Source of the DNA: Ignavibacteriota bacterium
Lineage (GTDB): Bacteria; Bacteroidota; Ignavibacteria; Ignavibacteriales; Ignavibacteriaceae
Direction: 5' to 3'
Assembly (NCBI GenBank): GCA_013285405.1
Contig: CP053446.1
Coordinates: forward strand, 3,395,001-3,459,000
Length of the DNA: 64,000 nt
This document shows, in pieces, positions 43,494-52,634 of this stretch. Position 1 is the first letter of the stretch; each line of letters begins with the position of its first letter. The notes under the pieces were generated by a model, which saw only the letters and a program-made list of their open reading frames with translations, made no database searches and was not told where the DNA came from. The translations under genes were made by a program, and so were the position numbers.

Positions 43494-46187
43494 TTAAGCA
43501 GCAATATGATAATTTATTTCTTGAATTAGTTTCTTAAGTTCATCTTTCCCGAAAATCTTCTCGGCTTTTTTCCAACCACCTTTTTGTTCAAAGACTGGTG
43601 CTTCCTTGAAATCAATCTCATCTATTGTAAGATTTTGGACAAGATGTTCTTTAATCAGACTTAACCACTTTAATTGTTCATAAGTATAGTTTTTATTCGC
43701 TACTACTTTTTCAAAAGCAATGGATACCCTTTCCTCTGCAGTAAAAATTGGTTCTTCTTTCCTTGCAGCGTGTTTTACCATTGAAATAATATCAGCTAGT
43801 GACTTATTGTAAACCAATTTGTGTGCTTCCTGCAAATACTTCTCAGGAAATTTATTTATCGTCAGTCGCTCTCTAAGTTCATTCAAAGCTTTCGTATTCC
43901 AATCCTTTGGTTTCTCAAGCAGTATCTTAATTGCAAGTATATGTTCAGGATTTTCTTTTACAAATTTCATAAACATATTCAAATAGTCTGATGGTTTCTC
44001 TCCCATTATCAATTTTTCAGACGTAACTTCATCTTGGATTTCGTAACCAACTAGGAATTGCCTTTTAGCTCTTTGATAGTTAACTAATAGATCGTGAAAA
44101 TCTTTATCTCTTAGAATTTTCATTGTGCCAGTAAAATCATCCTTGAGTTTTTGGAGTAATTCAGCTGCAAACTTTCCAATATCCCCATCAGGAATAAACA
44201 TTGAAAACTTTTCTCTTGCCTCCGCACTCATATTCTTTTCAATTCTTCTCAGTCGTTTTACTAATACTTTAATAAAATATTCTCTGTCTACATTCTGGTA
44301 AATATTTTCAATTACTTGAGAAATCGTTAATGGTTCTTTTTCTGGAGCTTCAATCTGAAAGTCTGTTGTATTCTTAAAGTATTCTATCAGAGTCCCGTTA
44401 AAGCAATCAAAAACGACAAATTTTTCCTTATTGATTTCAGGACATAATCGTGTTCCTCTGCCAAGCATCTGCACCCAGAGGATTCTTGATTTTACAGGTC
44501 GCATAAAAACAACAAACTCAAGTGCAGGAAAGTCAACTCCAGTGCTAAGCATATCTACTGTTACTACTATCTTGGGATTTGGTCTATTTCTAAATTCTCT
44601 TATTCTTTGGAGAGGTCTATCAACATTTGGATTGCCTGTTATTTTCTTAACAAAGTCATCTCCCTGGTTAAATACTTCCTTACAAATCTTAACAATCTGG
44701 TCAGCGTGAGAAGTAAATTGAAGATCATTAACAGCAAAAATCAGAATCTTGGGAAATCTGCCTGTATCCTTTTCGTGTGCATAAGCATACTTAGCAAGTT
44801 CTTCAATTATTTGCAGATTGGTTGAAGGAGAAGTAATTTTTCTTTCTATTTCTTCCGCCTGGAATTCTCTTTCATCTTCTAGTTCATCATAAGTTTCTTT
44901 TCCAGTATCCGTATCTATTACACCTACCTGCTCACCTTCTTTAAGGAAAGCACCATTCATTAAAATATTTGAAGATATTTTGACAGCGTCGTAATCAACA
45001 AGAAAGCCATCAATAATAGCTTCATCAGTTGAATAACGATAAATTGGTTTACCGAAATAGGCTGTGGTATGTAATGCAGGTGTAGCAGTTAATCCTATCT
45101 TTATCGCATCAAAATAATCTAATGTGCTTCGCCAGACAGCCGTTTCTTTTGCAGTATAACCTCTGTGGCATTCATCAGCAATAATCAAATCAAACGTATG
45201 TATTGGAATTGGCGTTTCTAATTTTTCTGCATCTTCTTCATATTCGGGATCGTTCTTATCCTGTTCGAAAGAGTTCTCCCAACCAAAAAGATTTATTGTC
45301 ATCCTTTGAATTGTGGACACATATACAAAGGTCTTGGTTCCATCTGGTTTTGTAAGATAATTTGTTGGCAAGATTTTAGGATTAAATGGTTCATCATCCC
45401 CAAAATCTTCTTTCTTGAATCGCTGTGAATATACTTCGTATTCCTGGTCAAACTTATTTCCAACTGGAGTAGTGAATGATCCAAACTCTCGGACAGCTTG
45501 AGCAGCTAACGCTCTTCTGTCAACTAAAAATAAAATTCTCTTGAATTGTTTTGTTTCCAATAATCTATAGATAAGCGAGACCAGAGTGAATGTCTTACCT
45601 GTGCCTGTAGCCATTGCAAGAAGCATAGCTCTTTTTCTTTCAACGATACCATCCTCAATAGCTTTAATGGCTTTGCTCTGGTAATATCGCAATTTATCGT
45701 TTTCTATAATTTGATCACCAATAGCTGTTTCATCAAAAGATTTTCGATTGAATAATTCTACTAACGCTGAGGGGGTGTGAAAGTTGGAAATTTTTCTGGA
45801 AATATTTTTTTCATTTCTGACGTCTAAGTGCCAGATTACTTCACCATTTGATGCATATAAAAAAGGGACTCCATATTCCTGCCATTTACCCACACTATCC
45901 ATTACACCTTTTGCATATCGTTTTGCTTGTTCAAGAACATTCTGCGGATCAACACTAACTTTCTTTGCTTCAAGAATTCCCAACAATTTCCCATTAACAA
46001 AAAAAGCATAATCAGCGGGTCCATTACTGGTAGGATATTCTTCAACTGCGTGATTGGTTAATTTTGAAACGTCTTGAACTTTTGAGTTATGCACAATCTT
46101 CCAGGCAGGACTAAGAGATTTGAGTTGCCTGTCAATTCTCTCTTTTCTTGTTTTCCACTCTAGTTCTTGGTTTAGCATCAATACCAT
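43494..46187 (-). CDS. hsdR: Type I restriction endonuclease subunit HsdR
   Basis: An 897-residue motor-nuclease. The N-terminal nuclease domain shows ADYAFFVNGKLLGILEAKK (D..E-x-K). Helicase motifs follow: Walker A MATGTGKT (about 192-199), DECHRG (motif II), GLTATP (III) and QMLGRGTRLCPE (VI). The C-terminal part ends AEKIFGKDELKKLIQEINYHIA, typical of EcoEI-type R subunits. It translocates DNA and cleaves unmodified targets. It is the first gene of the operon. Confidence 0.94.
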   Translation of the reverse strand: MVLMLNQELEWKTRKERIDRQLKSLSPAWKIVHNSKVQDVSKLTNHAVEEYPTSNGPADYAFFVNGKLLGILEAKKVSVDPQNVLEQAKRYAKGVMDSVGKWQEYGVPFLYASNGEVIWHLDVRNEKNISRKISNFHTPSALVELFNRKSFDETAIGDQIIENDKLRYYQSKAIKAIEDGIVERKRAMLLAMATGTGKTFTLVSLIYRLLETKQFKRILFLVDRRALAAQAVREFGSFTTPVGNKFDQEYEVYSQRFKKEDFGDDEPFNPKILPTNYLTKPDGTKTFVYVSTIQRMTINLFGWENSFEQDKNDPEYEEDAEKLETPIPIHTFDLIIADECHRGYTAKETAVWRSTLDYFDAIKIGLTATPALHTTAYFGKPIYRYSTDEAIIDGFLVDYDAVKISSNILMNGAFLKEGEQVGVIDTDTGKETYDELEDEREFQAEEIERKITSPSTNLQIIEELAKYAYAHEKDTGRFPKILIFAVNDLQFTSHADQIVKICKEVFNQGDDFVKKITGNPNVDRPLQRIREFRNRPNPKIVVTVDMLSTGVDFPALEFVVFMRPVKSRILWVQMLGRGTRLCPEINKEKFVVFDCFNGTLIEYFKNTTDFQIEAPEKEPLTISQVIENIYQNVDREYFIKVLVKRLRRIEKNMSAEAREKFSMFIPDGDIGKFAAELLQKLKDDFTGTMKILRDKDFHDLLVNYQRAKRQFLVGYEIQDEVTSEKLIMGEKPSDYLNMFMKFVKENPEHILAIKILLEKPKDWNTKALNELRERLTINKFPEKYLQEAHKLVYNKSLADIISMVKHAARKEEPIFTAEERVSIAFEKVVANKNYTYEQLKWLSLIKEHLVQNLTIDEIDFKEAPVFEQKGGWKKAEKIFGKDELKKLIQEINYHIAA

Positions 46188-46358
46188 CGATAAATGTTTG
46201 ACTAAAATAATGCTAATCTCACCGACTCGTCACCTCCCAAAAAAATGAAATTAAGTAGGAAGTGAAATTTCTAATAGAAGCTCATAAATCTTGTATATTA
46301 GGTTACTTTAAAATAAAGAAATGCATAGTTTATTCTAAACGATCTTCAGGTCGTGCTG

Positions 46359-46727
46359 TTATTTTTTTGACTTTTTACTTTTGACTTTTAAACTCGGTAT
46401 CCACAAATACTTTTCAAGAATTACGCAATTATTCTTATCAAACTCTACTCCTTCATTACGCAATAATTCTTCCATTAGAGTTGGATCTCCAAAATGAATT
46501 TTTCCTGTTAACGCGCCATATCTGTTCACAACTCTGTGTGCAGGAATATCGGGTCCACATCCATTCAAAGCCCAACCGACTGTTCTTGCGGCAGATTTAA
46601 TTCCACAAGCTTCAGCAATATGCCCATATGTTGTAACTTTTCCGTAAGGTATTTTCCTGGCAACAGTATATACTTTGTTGAAAAAATCCTTTTTTTGTTT
46701 ATCTGTTTTTCGAATTGTTTTTTTCAA
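46359..46727 (-). CDS. Alkyltransferase-like protein (ATL), MGMT family without the catalytic cysteine
   Basis: A 122-residue protein with the MGMT DNA-binding fold (IPYGKVTTYGHIAEACGIKSAARTVGWAL). In place of the alkyl-accepting PCHRV it has PAHRV, so the cysteine is replaced by alanine. ATL proteins bind O6-alkylguanine without repairing it and flag it for nucleotide-excision repair. The C-terminal tail is lysine/serine-rich. Single gene. Confidence 0.88.
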   Translation of the reverse strand: MKKTIRKTDKQKKDFFNKVYTVARKIPYGKVTTYGHIAEACGIKSAARTVGWALNGCGPDIPAHRVVNRYGALTGKIHFGDPTLMEELLRNEGVEFDKNNCVILEKYLWIPSLKVKSKKSKK

Positions 46728-46778
46728 GTGAATAGAAACTGATTGCTAATAATATTACATTTATTAAATCCCAATAAT

Positions 46779-46880
46779 CAAATAACAAATATCAAATAAA
46801 TTTCAAACTACAAACCCAAAATTGCAGTCAATTGCAGATTTGAATTTTCAATATTCTGGTTTGATATTATTTGTTATTTG
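46779..46880. repeat. CAAATAACAAA inverted repeat (family A, second copy)
   Basis: CAAATAACAAATATCAAA (46779) pairs with TTTGATATTATTTGTTATTTG (46860-46880) with a 3-nt bulge. It is related to the repeat near 22828-22907. It occupies the gap between the ATL gene and prfB. Confidence 0.7.
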
Positions 46881-46910
46881 CAGATTGAGTTTTGGAAATT
46901 TATATAGATA

Positions 46911-48012
46911 TTAATTCTTACTAAACTTTGAAAGATACGCTTTTATAAATCTATCAATATCGCCATCCATCACCCGTTGAACATCAGATGTCTCTTCATC
47001 CGTTCTGTGATCTTTGACCATATTGTATGGATGAAAAACATAAGAACGAATTTGACTTCCCCATTCGATTTTCATTTTGTTTTTTTCAACTTCATCAATT
47101 TCTGCCTGCTGTTTATCAAGTTCAAGTTGATAAAGTTTTGACTTCAGCATTTTCATCGCTCTTGTTTTATTTTGAATCTGAGATCGTTCACTCTGACAAG
47201 CTGCAACAGTATTTGTTGGAATGTGAGTAATTCGTACTGCGGTTTCAACTTTATTTACGTTCTGTCCACCCTTTCCGCCGGAACGATACGTATCAATTCT
47301 TAAATCCGCAGGATTAATTTCAATTTCGATTGTATCATCTATCTCAGGAATAACAAACACAGATGCAAATGAAGTATGTCGTCTTTTATTTGAATCGAAA
47401 GGAGAAATACGAACTAGTCGATGAACACCATTTTCAGCTTTTAAATATCCATATGCAAATTCGCCGGTAACTTCCACTGTTGCAGATTTTATTCCTGCAC
47501 CATCACCATCAAGAATATCCACAATACTCATCTGATATCCGCTCTGTTCTCCCCAGCGCATATACATTCGCAAAAGCATATCAGCCCAATCCTGTGATTC
47601 AGTTCCACCGGCACCGGAATGAATTGTAAGAATACAATTTTTATCATCATCTTTTCCACTGAGCATATTTTTGAATTCAGCTTTTTCAATTTCGGAATTC
47701 AGATTATCAAGTTCTTTTCTGATGTCGTCATAAAATGATTCATCTTCTTCCATCGACGCCAATTCAATAATATCTCTTACATCATTCGATTTTTTATCAA
47801 CCTCTTTCCAGAGATTGATCCATTGTTCGAGAGTTTTTATTTCCTGGAGAGTTTTTTGTGCAGCGATCTGATCATTCCAGAAAGAAGATTCAGAAGATTT
47901 ATTGCGGAGTTCTTCTACCTTTGCAATCTTTTTATCAACATCAAAGATACCCCCGAAGATTCGTGATTCTCTGCTGGTAGGTTTTAAGTTCTTTTAATTC
48001 GTCTTCGTACAT
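46911..48012 (-). CDS. prfB: Peptide chain release factor 2 (programmed +1 frameshift)
   Basis: RF2 recognises UAA and UGA. The frame starts at ATG 48012 and reads [20 protein letters not shown], then GYL and an in-frame UGA (47941-47943). Slipping +1 on CTT-T joins it to [13 protein letters not shown] and the rest, 366 residues in total. The site CTT-TGA is preceded by a GGGGG run (47950-47954) serving as internal Shine-Dalgarno, as in E. coli. Downstream features are the SPF tripeptide ([15 protein letters not shown]) and the GGQ motif ([18 protein letters not shown]). Confidence 0.95.
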
Positions 48013-48138
48013 AACACTCTCAGGTTAATTAATAATTTCTGATTCGGTTGTATTTAAAATAAATTATAGTAAAGTCAAAAGCATGGTTGAATGGATGCAT
48101 TGTTTCATGATAAATCATACATTCATGCATACATGCAT

Positions 48139-48450
48139 TCAAACGTCCAGTTCGAGTCGTAGTAGCGCAGCCGCAAGTGTTTTACCTTGTGCATCATGTT
48201 TTAGTGAGACTGTTCCACCGCCTCCAAGCGTGTCGTGAAGCAGAAAGTTTAACGCTCTGATATTTGGTAATTCGTATCTCTCAACTTTACCGTGACAAAT
48301 TCCTTCGAAATGTTTTTTGACACTTTCAGCAGTCAGATATTTTTCAATTATTTTATAACCATTTTGATCATAAGCGATGATACCAATATTAGCGGCATCG
48401 CCTTTATCTCCACTACGACCGTGTGTTATATCTCGTAATTTTATTTTCAT
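48139..48450 (-). CDS. AtuA-like ferredoxin-fold domain protein
   Basis: A 103-residue protein starting KIKLRDITHGRSGDKGDAANIGIIAY and containing ALNFLLHDTLGGGGTVSLKHDAQGK, which matches the small C-terminal domain found fused to or next to AtuA (DUF1446) proteins of acyclic terpene or acyl-CoA catabolism. Its larger partner lies upstream at 48962-50332, and the two are separated by a palindromic element and a broken GIY-YIG gene. The reaction is not known to me. Confidence 0.8.
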   Translation of the reverse strand: MKIKLRDITHGRSGDKGDAANIGIIAYDQNGYKIIEKYLTAESVKKHFEGICHGKVERYELPNIRALNFLLHDTLGGGGTVSLKHDAQGKTLAAALLRLELDV

Positions 48451-48467
48451 TCTTTCTCTCTTTATGC

Positions 48468-48572
48468 TGAACTTGTTTCAGCATCTTAAAACTAAATAAA
48501 TAATTTTCTTTAAGCAGTAAATCTCTGACAAAAGATCCTGAACCAAGTTCAGGATGGATCTGAGTAAAGCAT
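48468..48572. repeat. REPIN-like pair of palindromes
   Basis: TTATGCTGAACTTGTTTCAG and GATCCTGAACCAAGTTCAGG are two palindromes sharing the CTGAAC..GTT(T/C)AG core, separated by an AT-rich spacer of about 50 bases. The architecture matches the elements at 2641-2733 and in the 50286-51483 array. Confidence 0.75.
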
Positions 48573-48865
48573 TTTAACCGGATCAGAAATTTCAGGATAC
48601 AAATCTTTCCAATCCTTATTTTTATCTTCAATCAAATTAATCTTCCACTGTCTGTGCCAATTCTTAAGTTGCTTTCTCTTTTAATTGCACTTTGCAAATC
48701 TGGTTGAGATTCAAAATAAACCAACTTATCCACATTATAATTTTTTGTAACACCTTCAATTAACCTATTTTTATGTTCAAAGATTCGTCTGGCTAATACA
48801 TTGGTCATCCCTATGTAAAGCACTTTATTTTTACTCGACAATATATAAACGTAATAATTTTTCAT
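48549..48865 (-). pseudogene. GIY-YIG nuclease-family protein, frameshifted
   Basis: The frame from ATG 48865 shows a UPF0213-type GIY-YIG domain (YYVYILSSKNKVLYIGMTN..RRIFEHKN..YNVDKLVYFE..AIKRE), then reads SNLRIGTDSGRLI and stops at 48632. Adding one base at the T run near 48673-48675 restores the family C-terminus KQLKNWHRQWKINLIEDKNK and runs to 48549, where the last codons come from a palindromic repeat. Either the gene is broken or the base is missing from the sequence. Such small GIY-YIG proteins are mobile and of unclear role. Confidence 0.75.
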
Positions 48866-48936
48866 CCCAATTTATACTGGATATGTTTTCAGTATCGATT
48901 AGCGTACGCTCTATCTTATTTTTCAATGCCACTAAA

Positions 48937-48959
48937 GGTCCTGAAATAAATTCAGGACA
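48937..48959. repeat. Single palindrome next to the atuA-like stop
   Basis: GTCCTGAAATAAATTCAGGAC lies a few bases from the stop of the atuA-like gene. It shares the CTGAA..TTCAG core of the other dispersed palindromes. Confidence 0.65.
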
Positions 48960-48961
48960 AG

Positions 48962-50332
48962 TTATTGCAACTCCAGAATTTGAACTTTCGGTTCGACTAA
49001 TTTTTTCGGAATCAACGCAGGCCAATAAGCAACAACTTCTTTTGGCTTTGGTCTTCCACCAGCGAAACCAGTTACACTTGGTGGACCGGTTAGAATCAGC
49101 GGTGCGATTTCTTGTCCAAATCTGTTTACTGATTTCCAATCTTTTGATCTGACTGAAAAATGGAAAACTATTTCATTTATTTTATCTTCATCTAATTCAG
49201 GCGCAAGAGTTTCGTGTGTTGCATTGTAACCAATATATTCTGTTCTGATTTCATCGAATTGCAGTCCAAGATTTTCTAATCGCTTTCTTAAAATTTTATC
49301 GGCAGCTTTTGCTTTCGTCAATGCCTGCGGCCAGGAATAAGTCAGACTTCCTGATGAACTATAACCATCGCTGTATGAACAGGAAACTTTGTAGAATTCT
49401 GTTTCTGGTTTTCCTTTGACATTAAAAACTTTAACTCTATCCTTCCCAACTTCTTCAAGTTTAATTGAAGTGAAATCAGCGACACAATCAGGAGTTATAT
49501 ATTCTTTGGGATTTCCAATTTCATAAACGAGTTGTTCAGCAACTGTTTCGAATGAAACTCTTCCACCTGTATTGGTATGTTTCGTAATTATAACTTCACC
49601 ATTTGGAAAAGCTTCCGCAATCGGGAATCCAATTTCAGCAAAATTATCAATTGATTCCCAATCACCTAAAAAATTTCCACCTGATGCCTGGGCACCACAT
49701 TCAAGAATATGTCCGGCTACAGTTCCTGCAGCCATTAAATTATAATTTTTCATATCCCATCCAAATTCATAAATCATCGGAGCGAGTGTTAAACCTGTAT
49801 CGGTTGTTCTACCAGTAATTACAATATCAGCGCCCTTCTTTAACGCCTCAACAATTGGTGCAGCACCGAAATAAACATTTGCACTTAATAATTTATCTTT
49901 GACGAGAGTAATTGATTCACCGGTTTCCATATTATTCAGTTGAGAACCGTTTCCTAGAATTTCATCAAGTCGATCTTTGATATCATCACCTAAAACAACA
50001 GCAACATTTAATTTTATTATTCCGGCTTGATTTGCAACCTCACGAATTGCTTCCGCACAAGCGACCGGATTTACTCCGCCACCATTCGTAATAATTTTTA
50101 TTCCCTTTTGGGAAGAGATTGGAAGAATTCTTCTCATCAACTCGATCAAGTCAGTTGCATAACCAAGTTTGGGATCTTTATTTTTTTGTTTTTGAAGAAT
50201 GGACATCGTTACTTCAGCAAGATAATCCATTACAAGATAATCGATATCACCTTTTGTAACCTGATGATATGGTGCATCAATTAAATCACCCCAAAATCCT
50301 TGTCCGGAAGCTATTTTTATTTTTTCTTTCAT
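48962..50332 (-). CDS. AtuA-family (DUF1446) acyclic terpene utilisation protein
   Basis: A 456-residue protein with KIKIASGQGFWGDLIDAPYHQV at the start, DYLAEVTMSIL, ITNGGGVNPVACAEAIREVA, VITGRTTDTGLTLAPMIYEFGWD and ILECGAQASGGNFLGDW, all typical of AtuA/DUF1446. The family is linked to degradation of branched or acyclic terpenoid acids; the biochemical step is not settled. Its first 18 codons are copied seven more times upstream, and the present start and leader come from the innermost repeat. Confidence 0.85.
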   Translation of the reverse strand: MKEKIKIASGQGFWGDLIDAPYHQVTKGDIDYLVMDYLAEVTMSILQKQKNKDPKLGYATDLIELMRRILPISSQKGIKIITNGGGVNPVACAEAIREVANQAGIIKLNVAVVLGDDIKDRLDEILGNGSQLNNMETGESITLVKDKLLSANVYFGAAPIVEALKKGADIVITGRTTDTGLTLAPMIYEFGWDMKNYNLMAAGTVAGHILECGAQASGGNFLGDWESIDNFAEIGFPIAEAFPNGEVIITKHTNTGGRVSFETVAEQLVYEIGNPKEYITPDCVADFTSIKLEEVGKDRVKVFNVKGKPETEFYKVSCSYSDGYSSSGSLTYSWPQALTKAKAADKILRKRLENLGLQFDEIRTEYIGYNATHETLAPELDEDKINEIVFHFSVRSKDWKSVNRFGQEIAPLILTGPPSVTGFAGGRPKPKEVVAYWPALIPKKLVEPKVQILELQ

Positions 50333-51483
50333 CTCACTTTATGCTGAATTTATTTCAGCATCTTTAAGTGTTTGCTGTAATTTATTTATTGATTATACAC
50401 GAGTCCCTGAAACAAGTTCAGGGTAAAGTATTTAGTCACCCCAAAATCCTTGTCCGGAAGCTATTTTTATTTTTTCTTTCATCTCACTTTATGCTGAATC
50501 TACCTGTCGGTAGACAGGTTTATTTCAGCATCTTTAAGTGTTTGCTGTAATTTATTTATTGATTATACACGAGTCCCTGAAACAAGTTCAGGGTAAAGTA
50601 TTTAGTCACCCCAAAATCCTTGTCCGGAAGCTATTTTTATTTTTTCTTTCATCTCACTTTATGCTGAATTTATTTCAGCATCTTTAAGTGTTTGCTGTAA
50701 TTTATTTATTGATTATACACGAGTCCCTGAAACAAGTTCAGGGTAAAGTATTTAGTCACCCCAAAATCCTTGTCCGGAAGCTATTTTTATTTTTTCTTTC
50801 ATCTCACTTTATGCTGAATCTACCTGTCGGTAGACAGGTTTATTTCAGCATCTTTAAGTGTTTGCTGTAATTTATTTATTGATTATACACGAGTCCCTGA
50901 AACAAGTTCAGGGTAAAGTATTAAGTCACCCCAAAATCCTTGCCCGGAAGCTATTTTTATTTTTTCTTTCATCTCACTTTATGCTGAATCTACCTGTCGG
51001 TAGACAGGTTTATTTCAGCATCTTTAAGTGTTTGCTGTAATTTATTTATTGATTATACACGAGTCCCTGAAACAAGTTCAGGGTAAAGTATTTAGTCACC
51101 CCAAAATCCTTGTCCGGAAGCTATTTTTATTTTTTCTTTCATCTCACTTTATGCTGAATCTACCTGTCGGTAGACAGGTTTATTTCAGCATCTTTAAGTG
51201 TTTGCTGTAATTTATTTATTGATTATACACGAGTCCCTGAAACAAGTTCAGGGTAAAGTATTAAGTCACCCCAAAATCCTTGTCCGGAAGCTATTTTTAT
51301 TTTTTCTTTCATCTCACTTTATGCTGAATCTACCTGTCGGTAGACAGGTTTATTTCAGCATCTTTAAGTGTTTGCTGTAATTTATTTATTGATTATACAC
51401 GAGTCCCTGAAACAAGCTCAGGGTAAAGTATTAAGTCACCCCAAAATCCTTGTCCGGAGGCTATTTTTATTCTTTCTTTCAAT
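50286..51483. repeat. Tandem array of eight copies of the atuA-like gene's 5' end with palindromic elements
   Basis: The segment TCACCCCAAAATCC.. (reverse complement of codons 1-18) starts at 50286 (the gene), 50436, 50606, 50756, 50926, 51096, 51266 and 51436. Spacings are 150, 170, 150, 170, 170, 170 and 170 bp. Each spacer holds two palindromes, ATGCTGAA..TTCAGCAT and CCCTGAAACAAGTTCAGGG. The 170-bp units have 20 extra bases (CTACCTGTCGGTAGACAGG) nested in the first palindrome. The outermost copy diverges (CAATTAA replaces the ATG) and probably keeps the original upstream junction. A 60-codon open frame recurs in units but looks non-coding. Confidence 0.92.
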
Positions 51484-51580
51484 TAATTTCATTAAAAATA
51501 AATTTTGATAATCTAATTTATCAAGAAATAAATAAAGCGGGAAATAGATTCGTATCTTTTCAAAGTTACTTCTGATTTTT

Positions 51581-52543
51581 TTATAAAAGCTTGCTAATAA
51601 ATATTGCGATTTTATCTAAATCAGAAAATTCATTCACTTCAAACCAATGAATGCGTTCATCTTTTCTAAACCAGGTCATCTGACGCTTTGCATAATGACG
51701 TGTGTTTCGTTTAATTAATTCAATCGCTCTTTCAAGACTAATTTCTCCTTCAAGATGCTGAACTATTTCTTTGTAACCAACTGTATTCAATGAGTTCAGA
51801 TTTTTATCGTAGCCCATTTCCAGAATATTTTGTACTTCATCAATTAATCCATTTTCAATCATACTATCGACGCGTTGGTTAATATTTTCATAAAGTAGTT
51901 CTCTATTCCAGTTTAAACCAAATTGTTTAAACTCATATTTTTTTTCTTTTAAAGAAGATTGTTTTTGATGATGCTTCCAGATTGGTTCACCTGTGGTATG
52001 AAATACTTCAAGCGCACGCATTACTCTTTTCCAATTTTGTGGAAGCATTTTCTCAGCACTGATCGGATCATTTTTTTTTAGTTCTTCATACAAATATTCA
52101 TTTCCAAATTCTTTTCGTTTTTGAAGCAGTTCATTTCGATATTCCTCATCTTTATCAGTTGATTGAAAAATTCCGTCAATCAAAGCTTTTATATAAAGTC
52201 CACTCCCTCCAACAATCACAGGCAATTTATTTCTATTAAATATTTCTTCGATGATTCGTTCGGCATCTTTCTCAAACAAACTTACATCATAATTTTCTGC
52301 TGGATCAAGAAAATCGATCAGATGATGTTGAACTTTTCTGAGCTGTTCAGTAGAAGGTTTTGCTGTTCCGATATCAAGAAGTTTATAGAATTGTCTGCTA
52401 TCTGCAGAGATAATTTCAGAATGAATTAGATGAGAAAGAATTAAGCTAAGATTAGTTTTACCAGAACAAGTTGGACCAACTAATACTATTACTTCATTTA
52501 TATCCTCACTTCGCACCTTTGTCTTCCCGCTTCCATTTTCCAT
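51581..52543 (-). CDS. miaA: tRNA dimethylallyltransferase MiaA
   Basis: A 320-residue enzyme with P-loop LVGPTCSGKT (about 21-30), ISADSRQFYKLLDIGTAKPS, HHLIDFLDP and GGSGLYIKALIDG, all MiaA hallmarks. RNTRHYAKRQMTWFRKD is the tRNA-binding end. It prenylates A37 of tRNAs reading UNN codons. The start at 52543 is the longest; the first 15 residues are poorly conserved in the family. Confidence 0.94.
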   Translation of the reverse strand: MENGSGKTKVRSEDINEVIVLVGPTCSGKTNLSLILSHLIHSEIISADSRQFYKLLDIGTAKPSTEQLRKVQHHLIDFLDPAENYDVSLFEKDAERIIEEIFNRNKLPVIVGGSGLYIKALIDGIFQSTDKDEEYRNELLQKRKEFGNEYLYEELKKNDPISAEKMLPQNWKRVMRALEVFHTTGEPIWKHHQKQSSLKEKKYEFKQFGLNWNRELLYENINQRVDSMIENGLIDEVQNILEMGYDKNLNSLNTVGYKEIVQHLEGEISLERAIELIKRNTRHYAKRQMTWFRKDERIHWFEVNEFSDLDKIAIFISKLL

Positions 52544-52634
52544 CTTCCATCAACCATTTTCTCCGCCAAAAGCGGATTTCGCCTTGCCTACCGGCAGGCA
52601 GGTTTGCTCAACATCATCCATCTTCCATCCTAAA
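52544..52634. repeat. Palindrome-rich spacer between pcm and miaA
   Basis: CTTCCATC-type short repeats and the GC-rich palindrome CCTGCCTACCGGCAGGCAGG around 52583-52604, the same core as inside hsdM. No gene seen. Confidence 0.6.

Noticed and set aside
46911-47762. prfB starting at position 47762 as a 283-residue protein
   Set aside because: The upstream frame with CTT-TGA and a GGGGG run supplies the missing N-terminal domain through programmed frameshifting.
48831-49139. 102-residue minus-strand frame overlapping the atuA-like 3' end
   Set aside because: Out of frame inside a well-supported gene, with low-complexity composition and no ribosome site.
50368-51380. Five near-identical 60-residue open frames on the plus strand
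   Set aside because: They fall on the repeat units, antisense to the atuA-like start region, without ribosome sites. Their sequence is what the palindromes and the reversed gene would encode by chance.
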